Origin: Zantedeschia hybrid cultivar
Lineage: Eukaryota; Streptophyta; Magnoliopsida; Alismatales; Araceae
Direction of reading: 5' to 3'
DNA length: 64,000 nt
Assembly: GCA_030544215.1 (NCBI GenBank)
Contig: JARZZO010000016.1
Coordinates: 38,710,001-38,774,000, forward strand
The position numbers and the translations under genes were made by a program. Below are positions 53,451-63,140 of the stretch, in pieces (the stretch's first letter is position 1; the number at the start of each line of letters is the position of its first letter). The notes below the pieces were generated by a model. It saw nothing but the letters and a program-made list of their open reading frames with translations. It had not been told where the DNA came from and searched no databases.

Positions 53451-54990
53451 ATGTCTCATCGTTCGGTGACCAAACGATCCGGTCAAGACGAGGCGGATAC
53501 ACGAGCGACTCTGACGCAGACACTCCACACCGAAGGTACTCCATCTGTTCTTCCGCAAGGTCCCGTCCTCCCAGCAATACCGGAGTCCCTTGCTCCTAGA
53601 GACGACCGAGTGGAAGAACTCCAGCAGCAAGTGGCCACACTGGCCGCTACTGTTACTTCTCTGGCACCACTGCGGGATATGGTGTCTGCTATCGCTCAGC
53701 ACATGGGGTTGCTGAATCAGCCCACATAGCAGGTACCGCCTCCTCCTCCTCAATATTATCCTGCTCAGGCTGCGAGGGTGCAGCCAACACCCTCGCGGGC
53801 GTCCCACGACGAAGCGGTTTTGGCACGCAGCGAGCCATTCGGGCCGCAAGGCCGAATTCCTTGCGCCAGTTATATTCTGACGGAGCCGAACAATGCTTCG
53901 TCCGGATTTCATCCGACTAAAGCCGAAGGACGTTCGGCTACCACTTCAACCACCCCGGATCTGAACCGGCGACTGACAGCGATGAGGAAGGAAATGCAGC
54001 AGATGGTGTCCCGGCCGTATGGAGCACCTCTCGCCAGTACTATCCTGGAGCAAACTCCTTTCACTCCAGAGCTTCTGGCCGTCGAGGTACCTTCCAACTT
54101 TAAATTGCCGAAAAGATCTCTGTATGATGGGATGACAGATCTAGTCTGTCATTTCCAGAGATTCAATTCCTACCTCTCCGTCCGAGGGGTTTCTGAGGCA
54201 GTTCGCTGCCGTCTCTTCCCCCTTAGCCTGGAAAAAACTGCCTTAACTTGGTTTGAAACGTTGGCTCCCAATTCCATTCATTCCTAGTGCAGTTAGGCCA
54301 ACTGTTTATCGACCAATTTTATGATGCCACTCGGCAATGTAAAACTTCGGCCAGTCTGCCTGCTTGCCATTCGGCAAGGACCGACCGAGACCCTCCAAGA
54401 ATATTTCACCAAGTTCCGGGCCGAAGCAGCCCAGATTCCAAACCTGGACAGTTCGATTGCGGTCTCGGCTGTGATCAGCGGATGCACGGACGAGGGGCTT
54501 CTCAGCTCCATCGGAAAGCGCCATCCTCCCACCTTCCAGGACTTGGTGGTTCGGGCCCATAAATATATCAACCGAGAGACCCTGATGATGTCTAAGGGCA
54601 AAGGTATTGCCGAGACAGTATCGGCAGTTACCCCTCCAGCAACTCGTCCTCGCCCAGAAGATCATGAACCTTCTCGCAAGCGATACTGGAGAGAAGAATG
54701 GGACTGAGATAAGCACCGGGATCCGCAGCAACGGTATCTGCCATTACCTGCTCCACCCTCCCGAATGCTCATGGAGGTGAAAGGTATGCTTCGACAGCCT
54801 GAGCGCATCAAGACTGATCCTCGCCGAAGGGACTCCTGGAAATACTGCGAGTACCAACGGAAAACTGGACATTCGACTTACGAATGTCGACACCTTCGGG
54901 AGGAGATTGATCGCGTCATCCGGGAAGGTCGAATGCCGCAGTACCGACGAGTTCAACCTCAATAGCGACAGAACCGAGACACCCCCGAGA
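53451..54990 (+). pseudogene. Tat element 2 gag
   Basis: ATG at 53451 (MSHRSVTKRSGQDEADTR). The first frame runs through RVEELQQQVATLAATV to a TAG at 53727. The next frame (53778-54287) has QRFNSYLSVRGVSEAVRCR and ALTWFETLAPNSI and then breaks near 54285 and 54360. The capsid core continues in 54321-54707 (YFTKFRAEAAQIPNLDSS). A CCHC-like finger follows in 54765-54965 (CEYQRKTGHSTYEC), ending in TAG. Element 1 has glutamine-coding or sense codons at some of these stops, so the two copies decayed independently. Confidence 0.85.
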
Positions 54991-55094
54991 CGCCAAGGCA
55001 ATCCTAGCTCCCGGGTAAAGAAGCACCACCTCAACCGAAAGTAACTTCGGCCCCAGCAGAAGCATCACACCAACGACCCAGTGCCGGGTCAATT

Positions 55095-55782
55095 ATGATG
55101 ATATCCGGAGGACCGGGAGAAGGAGCAAGATGTCGTCGACCCGATGCAGCGACAGAAGTAGCATTGATCGATGCCAGGACGAAACAATCTCATCAAGAAG
55201 ACATCGTCTTCGGCCAGGAGGATCTGACCGACGTTCAGGTCCCTCACGACGATGCCCTTGTTGTAAATGCTGTAATGAAAAGTTACGATGTTCATCGTAT
55301 CTTTGTTTATAATGGAAGCGCTCCCAATATACTTTTTTATGATTGCTTCCTGAAAATGGGTTTGAATGAGGCTGATATGAAGCCTCACCGGGGGCCTCTG
55401 TTCGGTTTTAATGGTGCACCCGGCAGGGTGGAGGGCATCGTCCGACTACCTGTGACCCTCGGTACAACACCAAAGCAACTAACTATTGAGACGGACTTTG
55501 CCGTCGTGAAGATCGATTCAGCCTACAACGCCATTTTTGGCCGAAGGCTGATCGGAGGAATTTGAGTTGTGCCTTCGTCCTTCCATCAGAAGCTGAAATT
55601 CCGTACCGATCATGGAGTCGGCGAGGCCAAGGGGAATCAAGAAGCTGCCCGACAGTGCTATATAATTTCGGTCAAAGGGAAAGGCTGCGGCCGAATCCCT
55701 TTCCATCGAATCTTCAGCCGAAGCATCCCCAGGAGAGGAACTTATAACCATTCCGATTTCGGGAGGAGAAGGCCGAACACTG
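55095..55782 (+). pseudogene. Tat element 2 protease
   Basis: Frame 55095-55565. The active-site text reads FVYNGSAPNILFYD, with tyrosine replacing the catalytic aspartate that element 1 retains (FVDNGSAPN). GRRLIGGI is followed by TGA at 55563. Downstream linker text continues in other frames (PSSFHQKLKFRTDHGVGEAK). The protease is inactive by both the missing Asp and the stop. Confidence 0.83.
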
Positions 55783-57759
55783 ATGATAGGTTCCGGCCTT
55801 GAGAAGATTGAAGCCGAGAGACTTATCAACTTCATGAAGGAAAACCTCGACGTCTTCGCCTGGTCTCCTTCGGATATGCCCAGAGTCGACCCGGAGGTGG
55901 CAGAGCATCGGCTGCACGTCGACCCGAATTTGCCTTCGGTCGAGCAGAAGCGGCGCACCTTCAATCAAGAAAGGAAGATGGCCATCCAGGTTGAAGTACA
56001 AAAGGGGTTAAATGCAGGACATCTCCGAGAGGTGCATCACCCGGAATGGATTGCTAATGTAGTGATGGTGCCCAAAAAGGACGGCAAATGGCGAATGTGT
56101 GTAGACTTCACTAACCTCAACAAGGCTTGTCCGATGGACAGTTTTCCGCTACCTCGGATAGACCAGATAGTGGACACCACTTCCGGCCATGAATTGCTCA
56201 GCTTCCTCGACGCCTATTCAGGCTATCATCAAATCAGAATGCATCCAAATGATTTGAAAACAAGCTTTACAACCGATCTCGGCTTATATTGCTACACCCG
56301 GATGCCTTTCGGCCTGAAGAATGCTGGAGCAACTTATCAACGTCTCGTCAACAAAATGTTCTCTCCACAACTCAGCCAGAATATGGAGGTCTACATCGAC
56401 GACATACTGGTAAAAAGCCGCGTCGCTGCTGATCATTTGACCGATTTGGCTGAAACATTTCTTACCTTGCACAGGTATAAAATGAAGCAGAAACCTGCCA
56501 AGTGCTCCTTCGGCGTAGCCTCCGGGAAGTTCCTCAACTATATGGTCACTCGCCGAGGGGTGGAGGCAAATCCCGCGAAGGTTGTGGCCATTATTCAAAT
56601 GCGCCCTCCGGCAAACGTCCGAGAAGTTCAAAGGCTAAGTGGGAGAGTTGCTACATTAAGCCGTTTCATGTCAAGGACGGCGGATCACTGTTTCCCCTTC
56701 TTTAAGCTGCTAAAGAAGACTAATAATTTCTCCTGGACAGACGAATGTCAGTCGGCCTTCGACCAGCTAAAAGCTTATCTCTCCAACGTTCCTGTTTTAT
56801 CTAAACCGGTCCGAGGAGAGCAACTGTTTGTTTATCTTGCCGCTTCTGAAGCAGCTATCAGTGCCGTCCTCATCCGGGAAGAAGATGGTATTCAAAGGCC
56901 AGTTTATTATGTAAGTCGAGCGCTCCACGGAGCGGAGCTTCGATATTCGGCTCTTGAAAAGCTGGCCTTAGCCCTCATTGCTTCCGCGAGGAGGCTCCGG
57001 CCCTATTTCCTCGCACATTCGATGAAGGTCTTCACGGATCATCCTTTGAAGCAAGTTCTCTCTCGGCCGAAAGTGTCCGGGAGACTAGCCAAATGGACGA
57101 TCGAACTGGGAGAGTTCGACATCTCTTATGGGCCTCGGACTGCAATAAAAGCTCAAGCTTCGGTCGACTTCATTGCTGAGCTCACTCCCGAATCATCTTC
57201 AGCCCCTCAACCGGAAATAATCAGAGCAAATCCTGAAGCTGAAGTCACTTCGGCTCCTTTTTCCTCAGCGGATGAATGGCAGTTATACGTAGACGGATCT
57301 GCATGCTCTTCGGGTAGTGGCGCTGGGTGGATCCTGCCATCTCCGGAAGGGGGCGTCATAGAGTACGCTCTACACTTCACTTTACCGGCTACCAACAATG
57401 CCGCCGAGTACGAAGCCCTTATATCAGGCCTTCGAGCTGCTAGAAGGCTCGGTGCGCAGAAGATAAAGGCATTTAGCGACTCTCAGCTTATCGTCAACCA
57501 AATCATCGGGGAATACGAGGCCCGAAACGCATTTATGGCGTCCTATCTCCAGGTAACTCGCAAGATCATAGCTGAATTCATTTCTTTTGAGATCATGCGA
57601 ATCCCTCGGGCCGAGAACAATCGAGCCGATGCCCTTTCTCGGCTAGCATCAACTCAAAATGGGGGAGGTGGCCGAATGGTCTTAGTAGAAGAGCTGTCTG
57701 AGCGAAGTCTCGGCGAATCCGAGGTCATGCAAGTGAATGAGTCCGAAGGGGAGAGCTAG
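55783..57759 (+). CDS. Tat element 2 RT, RNase H and archaeal-type RNase H (open frame)
   Basis: 658 residues without interruption. RT: EHRLHVDPNLPSVEQKR, KKDGKWRMCVDFTNLNKACP, LSFLDAYSGYHQIRMH, the catalytic VYIDDILVKSR and FLNYMVTRRGVEANP. First RNase H: FVYLAASEAAISAVLI, PVYYVSRALHGAELRY, VFTDHPLKQVL. Archaeal-type RNase H near residues 490-620: WQLYVDGSACSSGSGAGW, NNAAEYEALISGL, FSDSQLIVNQ, then LSRLASTQNG. The acidic residues of RT and both RNase H domains are visible. It ends in TAG at 57757 before the integrase. It is kept as CDS because the frame is intact, although neither gag nor protease could support it. Confidence 0.88.
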   Translation: MIGSGLEKIEAERLINFMKENLDVFAWSPSDMPRVDPEVAEHRLHVDPNLPSVEQKRRTFNQERKMAIQVEVQKGLNAGHLREVHHPEWIANVVMVPKKDGKWRMCVDFTNLNKACPMDSFPLPRIDQIVDTTSGHELLSFLDAYSGYHQIRMHPNDLKTSFTTDLGLYCYTRMPFGLKNAGATYQRLVNKMFSPQLSQNMEVYIDDILVKSRVAADHLTDLAETFLTLHRYKMKQKPAKCSFGVASGKFLNYMVTRRGVEANPAKVVAIIQMRPPANVREVQRLSGRVATLSRFMSRTADHCFPFFKLLKKTNNFSWTDECQSAFDQLKAYLSNVPVLSKPVRGEQLFVYLAASEAAISAVLIREEDGIQRPVYYVSRALHGAELRYSALEKLALALIASARRLRPYFLAHSMKVFTDHPLKQVLSRPKVSGRLAKWTIELGEFDISYGPRTAIKAQASVDFIAELTPESSSAPQPEIIRANPEAEVTSAPFSSADEWQLYVDGSACSSGSGAGWILPSPEGGVIEYALHFTLPATNNAAEYEALISGLRAARRLGAQKIKAFSDSQLIVNQIIGEYEARNAFMASYLQVTRKIIAEFISFEIMRIPRAENNRADALSRLASTQNGGGGRMVLVEELSERSLGESEVMQVNESEGES

Positions 57760-58985
57760 ATGACTCCCTTAATTGCCTTTCTCCTCCGAGAAGAGGTCTC
57801 GTCTGAACAGAAAGAAGCGAGACACATCCGGCAGCGTTCTTCTCATTTTCTAATTCTAGATGGTGTGCTTTTTCCTTCGGCCGGCCACTCCTCCGATGTC
57901 TCGGCCCGTCCAAAGCCAACTATGCCCTTCGAGAAGTACATGTAGGAATCTGCGGAGCACATGCAGGAGGAAGGGTTTTGATCCATAAACTCTTAAGGCA
58001 AGGGTACTGGTGGCCGACACTCCGAGGGGACGCAGCTGCTCTCGTCCGCTGCTGTGACCAGTGCCAGAGATACAACCCCAGGATTCACCAGTCAGCAACC
58101 CTTCTGACACCTTTGTCGGACCCTTGGCCTTTCACCCAATGGGGGATTGATATTTTGGGACGTTTTCCCATTGCCACCGGCCAGAGAAAATTCCTTATTG
58201 TAGCGGTGGATTATTTCACCAAGTAGGTTGAAGCCGAACCCCTCGTGTCTATCACAGACAATAATGCATGGAGCTTCGTATGGAAGTCCATCATTTGCTG
58301 CTATGGCATCCCTCGGGCAATCATCTCATACAATGGCAAGCAGTTTGACAGCCATCGGTTCAAAGACAACTGTGCAAGCTTCGGTATCCTACATAAATTC
58401 GCTTCAGTAGCACACCCTCGGACGAATGGCCAAGTCGAAGTCACTAACCGAAGCATATTGCAAGGACTGAAGACACGTCTTGGTAAGGCTAAAGGTTGAT
58501 GGGTCGAAGAGTTACCAAGTGTTCTATGGGCTTATCGAACAACAAGCCGAACCCCTACCGGAGAAACCCCATTCCGAATGGCATACGGAGTGGAAGCTGT
58601 TATTCCCGTTGAAATCAGCCTGCCATCGCCGAGGGTTCTCGCTTATGATCCGAAGGATAATGATGAAGTCCTGAGGGATCACCTTGATCTGATAGAAGAA
58701 ACCAGGGATCAAGCTCGCATTCGGCTAGCGGCATATCAACAATGCATGGCGAGATATCACAACACTCGAGTGAAGCCTCGAAATTTTGAAGCCGGAGACC
58801 TCGTATTGCGGAACGCCCATGTATCCAAGCCGGCCGAAGCCGCAGGGAAGCTTTCTCCAAACTGGGAGGGCCCTTATCAGGTAAGAGAAGTAATCCGACG
58901 AGGGGCCTATCGGCTGGAGACCCTTTCGGGCCAGCCTCTCCCTCGCACTTGGAATGTGGAGCGCCTTCGGCGCTATTTTGTATAA
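57760..58985 (+). pseudogene. Tat element 2 integrase
   Basis: Start MTPLIAFLLREEVSS, then breaks at 57943. The zinc-binding region is LRQGYWWPTL...CCDQCQRYN (57978-58226). The core has WGIDILGRFPIATG and VAVDYFTK ending in TAG where element 1 keeps tryptophan. The second Asp region is altered (ISYNGKQFDSH, with Tyr for Asp), and the Glu region is HPRTNGQVEVTN. A further TGA is at 58498. The C-terminal 58578-58985 frame (VIPVEISLPSPRVLAYDPKD to NWEGPYQVREVIRRGAYRLE) is open. Confidence 0.85.
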
Positions 58986-59044
58986 GGTATTTTCCCGGAT
59001 TCAACCAGACACCTTGAATGAATATTTTGTTCCGAAATGTGGTA

Positions 59045-59720
59045 TCCGGCATTATTCTAAGTCCGTGTAAACCGTATCGGGAGTGGCCTCGGCCATGCAA
59101 ACCGTATCGGGAGCGGCACTACTCTAAGTCCGTGTAAATCGTACCGGGAGTGGCCTCGGCCATGCAAACCGTATTGGGAGCGGCACTACTCTAAGTCCGT
59201 GTAACCGTACCGGGAGTGGCCTCGGCCATGCAAACCGTATCGGGAGCGGCACTACTCTAAGTCCGTGTAAACCGTACCGGGAGTGGCCTCGACCATGCAA
59301 ACCGTATCGGGAGCGGCATTATTCTAAGTCCGTGCAAACCGTACCGGGATTGGCCTCGGCCATGCAAACCGTATCGGGAGCGGCATTATTCTAAGTCTGT
59401 GTAAACTGTATCGGGAGTGGCCTCGGCCATGCAAACCGTATCGGGAGCGGCACTACTCTAAGTCCGTGTAAACCGTACCGGGAGTGGCCTCGGCCATGCA
59501 AACCGTATCGAGAGCGGCATTATTCTAAGTCCGTGCAAACCGTACCGGGAGTGGCCTCGGCCATGCAAACCGTATCGGGAGCGGCATTATTCTAAGTCCG
59601 TGTAAACTGTACCGGGAGTGGCCTCGGCCATGCAAACCGTATCGGGAGCGGCACTACTTTAAGTCCGTGCAAACCGTACCGGGAGTGGCTTCGGCCATGC
59701 AAACCGTACCGGGAGCGGCA
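59045..59720 (+). repeat. 67 bp tandem repeat array, about 10 copies (Tat element 2)
   Basis: Period 67 bases, measured between CTAAGTC words at 59124 and 59191. Units are dimers of GTAAACCGTACCGGGAGTGGC and GCAAACCGTATCGGGAGCGGC halves with a GGCACTACT or GGCATTATT joint that alternates along the array. It is homologous to the 69 bp array at 15905-16600 in element 1, which has GGCAATATTCT at the joint. Confidence 0.93.
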
Positions 59721-59881
59721 TGGCTTCGGCCACATACAAGACCGAGCTCAGTTATCTACCCAGAACAATATGCCATAAAACAAGCAAGTACAAATCATTT
59801 CTATATATGCAAGTACAAAAGTAGGCCATGTGCCCGACCTCGGCATTTTGAAAGCAAAAACAACCGGGACAAGCCCCCGGA

Positions 59882-62311
59882 TTAGCTGTCGGCGTCCTCG
59901 CCATCCACATCAACGGGAGTACGGCCTGGGGACGTCGGAGAAGCGTGGTCCGAACCCACCGCGGCGCCTTCCGGAGAAGCCAGGATGCTCTCGGCCTTGA
60001 GCTGTCGCCCCCAGGTTAAGAGCTCCTCGCCTTCTTCTTCGGTGGGGAAGCCGAAACCAGTCAGATCTGTGTTCGGACAAGAATTTTGTGCAATGGCCAT
60101 CCCCAGATCAAACATGGTCACGGCCGCCTTAGCCCCGGCGTCGAGCATTTCATCGGCGTATTCCGGGCCCTCCTTAAAACTCGCCATGGCCGTGCGAGCG
60201 ACGTCGTCGGCTTCCTTGGTCTTGGCCTCCAAATCCGCCTTCAGGCCCGATACGGCTTCGGCGTGGCGGCGGCGGTCCTCGTCCCGCTCCTTCTCCTTGT
60301 CCTGGATCTCAACCTTTTAAAGATGCGATCTCAGCTCGGGCCTGATCCAACTCCTTCTCGGCCTTCTTCTTGGCCTCCAAGGTGGTATAAATCACCTCTT
60401 TCTGCCCGTCCAGCTCGGACCGCATCTGCGAGTTTGCCCCGATGAGGACATCGATGCTGGCCTGGAGATCCCGCCGCACCGAGGCCACCTTACCCGAAGC
60501 CAGCTGGTCCGAGGCCTAGTCGATGTCCTGAAGCTTCTGCTAGATTAGGGCCTGGCGGCGAGCGAGAGCCCCGCACATGACCGCGGCCTACAGCAGAAAG
60601 AAAGAAAAACGTGAGCCGAAGCAACTAACGGAAACAACGGCAAATAAAGACGAAGAGGGAGGTCTCACCTGGATGGCGTGTCAGACGCATTGCAGGGACA
60701 AGCCTTCCGAAGAAAGCTCCCTGATCTTGTCCCCGGCCATCGGGATGGTCAAGCCCCGAGCCAGGTCTGGGAGTCATCCAGACTGTCGTCTGTAAAGACC
60801 CCCGTATCCGGGCGCCATGGCTCGTTCCGGTACTCCCGAGACATATGGGTCCCGGCCGCCCCGAACGGATACGACAACATCGTATCCGCCACGGCGCCAG
60901 TGACCGAAGGGGAATTGCCCCTCTGCGGCTGGGGAGGCGACGAGAGCGGAGCATCCCTTCCCGTGACCGACCTCTTGGTCGCCGGGGCAGATTCCCTCTC
61001 GTCGAGGTCGTCCGGGCGTCTTCGCTTCTCGGGCCGCTCACTCCCCCCAACGACCGCCTTCCCCTTCCGTCGCGTCGCTCCCTCTCGAGAGTAGCGACAG
61101 CCGCGCGGCCTTCGGCGGAAGCCGTTGTCTGCCTCGCCGGCCGAGTGCTCGGGGTCGAAACTACTCCAGCAGACCTCCCTTCCGCAGGCCGCGGCTGGGA
61201 CGGTCGAGACGATGCGGGTTGCCGAGAGATCCGGCTCATAAGGCCCCTGAGACCAGACATTTCTGAAAGCAGAAAAGAAGAAGAGTTAGCAAAAGTTCAA
61301 TAGTAATTTATGACCCAAAGCCGACTTACCCCCGGCCATTGCTTCGGCGCCCTCTTCGGACAGACGGACTTCATCTGGAGCCCTGGTCGCGGTAGCCCTC
61401 GCCTCAGCCTCTCCCGGGGCACCTTCAAGAGGAAGGTAGGGAAAGGCCCGGGCAGGAGAGTGTGACGGATCCGGCCAGGCTCCCATCTCTATAAGCCTGT
61501 CCTCGTCCTCGAGAAGCTCCACAATGTTGTACAGAGCGTCATCCTTGAAGAGGTGGGCATCAGCAAGCTGCTCGGGGCTGAGGGTTGGGCAGTCAGAAAT
61601 GCCCTCGGCCAAGGGCCCCCATTCAGTAGGAAAGGGCCAGACGCCCTTATTCCCCTCCGGCAGAGAAACAAAAAAGAAGTCCTCCTTCCAATGATGAATG
61701 GACGAGGGCTTCCCAGAAAAAAATCCCCCGGCCGAAGCGGAGAACAAAGTAAAACCAAGAAGACCTCCCCTGAGGTTTGATCTTGAAGAGATAGTGAAAG
61801 ATATTTACAGAGGGGATGAAGTCAAGGATGGACTTGAGGGCCAAAAAAGCGTAGACCGTCCGCCAGGAATTCGGGAAGAATTGAGACGGGGCCAGTCCGT
61901 AAAAGCTCAAAAGGTTTACAACAAAAAGATGAAGGGGAAGGCGAAAGCCTGCCCGGAAGCTGTGCTCGTAAATCGAGAAGCAGCCCGGCCGAACAGAGTT
62001 GGCTCTTGTACGCCTCCCGGCCGGATGGGAATCATGCAAGAGGGAATCAGATAGTAGTTAGTTATGCTCTTAAGTTCATCGACATTAAGAGCACAAACTA
62101 CGTCCGAGACCATCTCGACCTGGCGACGACCTGTAGTGGTAGGCTCGGCAGCAGCCGGGACAGGTTTTGCCTCGTCCACCATAACAGAAAGGAAAGAGTT
62201 CGAAGAAAAAGGAGACGACAGAGAAGATTGGGGACTAGGTCGAGACGAGGAGCACGACGAGCTGCTTTCGGCCGAAAAGTTGCTCTCGGCCGAAGAAGAA
62301 CTACCGGACAT
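59882..62311 (-). pseudogene. antisense spliced gene of Tat element 2 (Transposase_28-like N-terminus, coiled-coil C-terminus)
   Basis: Opposite strand to gag-pol. Exon A (62311-61330): Ser-rich start, then a frameshifted region near 61970 where SIYEHSFRAGFRLPLHLFVV and YGLAPSQFFPNSWRTVYAFL appear. HHWKEDFFFVSLPEG follows; this resembles the plant Transposase_28 (putative gypsy-type) family. Intron 61329-61264 (GTAAGT donor, CTTTCAG acceptor). Exon B (61263-60669) is a basic, low-complexity linker. Intron 60668-60588 (GTGAGA, CTGTAG). Exon C (60587-59882) is a charged coiled coil with an in-frame TAG near 60520 and an extra base near 60317. Element 1 keeps only the last part. The role of such antisense frames in Tat elements is unknown. 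Confidence 0.75.
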
Positions 62312-62517
62312 GAATCAAAAGAGGAAAAGGCTGGAGCTGAGGCTTACCCTCAGATTAGGAACTTCCCGGCGATGGACAAGACGTCCCCGGACGACTTCGA
62401 TGGAACACTCGCAGCCGGAGAAGAAAAGACGTTCGCGGCGCTGCTCGCAGGAACGCTCTGGCGCGGAGAGGAAGAGAGAGAGAATGCGAAGGAACAGTGA
62501 TAAGGCGAAAGAAGCCG

Positions 62518-62527
62518 ATATTTATAG
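62518..62527 (-). promoter_or_regulatory. TATA box for the antisense gene
   Basis: On the minus strand CTATAAATAT, about 210 bases upstream of the antisense ATG at 62311, followed by a CT-rich leader (TTCTCTCTCTCTTCC around 62470-62490). This supports a separate promoter for the antisense transcript. Confidence 0.65.
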
Positions 62528-62606
62528 AAGGGCCTAGGGGGGTCGGATGGCGAGCCGACAGCCGAGATCCTTTAACCCCTCGGCTCCACCTCGCTCGGAT
62601 GCTCTA

Positions 62607-62868
62607 CACGTGTCCCGTCCTTCGCCATGATGACGAGCAAGCTGCCGGATCGAGAAGAGGTGATCAACGGCCGGAAGCGGCCTAACCCTTCGGCTATTCA
62701 TCCGGATGCTCGCCACGTGTCCCGATCCTCGTGTCGGGGGCCGGAGAGGCAGTGATCCAGGTGAAGTTTCGGGCAGAGAGCCGAGATGACCGCGATCCAA
62801 GTGATGACTGTTGACGGCTGAGATCTTTTTGTGCTTTCGGGTACCCGCGGGATCTCAAGCACGTGTCC
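62607..62868 (-). promoter_or_regulatory. three CACGTGTCC boxes upstream of the antisense gene
   Basis: CACGTGTCC occurs at 62607, 62714 and 62860 on the plus strand (GGACACGTG on the minus strand), each with related flanks (CGGATGCTC before the first two). The ACGTG core is the plant G-box/ABRE type bound by bZIP or bHLH factors. The boxes sit 80-340 bases upstream of the TATA box of the antisense gene. Confidence 0.6.
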
Positions 62869-62959
62869 TGTGTTTTCTGTGATGCAACTGTGAAGGCGAG
62901 AGATTCAAAGTCTTTTCCGCCCTCGCTTAGCGTTCCAAAGTGTTCTGGCAGCCTTGCCC

Positions 62960-63140
62960 TTTCACAACTAAGATTTTCAATACCCATGTTTCTCGAAGCG
63001 ACACTTCGTTCCACTCCTTTCATTTATACTCCAAGCGCGATTGCTATAATATATACTCCCTCGACCACTTCAAGACAGATCAATCTTAAGAAGATCATTG
63101 CCTACTCCTCAGTAGCCCATATGAATCTGGTGACTATATG
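62960..63140 (+). pseudogene. nad4: mitochondrial nad4 exon fragment
   Basis: Plus-strand text LRFSIPMFLEATL, TPFIYTPSAIAIIYTPSTT and INLKKIIAYSSVAHMNLVTI matches plant mitochondrial NADH dehydrogenase subunit 4 (complex I, inner membrane). The match ends near 63140 after NLVTI, where an exon-intron junction lies in plant nad4 (the end of the second exon, as I recall it). Several residue changes from the usual protein (LEATLRSTP for PEATLCFTP) are visible. The upstream 62880-62960 part is not nad4. Only about 60 residues are present. Confidence 0.82.

Larger units (their letters stand above)
52656..62900 (+). mobile_element. Ty3/gypsy Tat/Retand-type element 2, 3' LTR not seen
   Basis: Complete 5' LTR (52656-53415), primer site, gag-pol to 58985, a 67 bp tandem array and an antisense gene with its upstream region (59882-about 62900). 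Inserted in plastid-derived rpl22, with CTAAC immediately left of the LTR as candidate target copy. No 3' LTR follows; instead mitochondrial sequence appears near 62960, so the right end was lost by deletion or rearrangement. Gag and integrase have stops; the RT-RNase H frame is open. Confidence 0.9.

Noticed and set aside
59045..59720. Regular repeats with spacer-like segments, superficially CRISPR-like
   Set aside because: The whole unit repeats, spacers are not unique, and the context is a plant retrotransposon.
60625..61303. Long plus-strand frames opposite exon B of the antisense gene
   Set aside because: The region is GC-rich and open on both strands. The minus strand is preferred because it links through splice sites to coiled-coil and Transposase_28-like segments.
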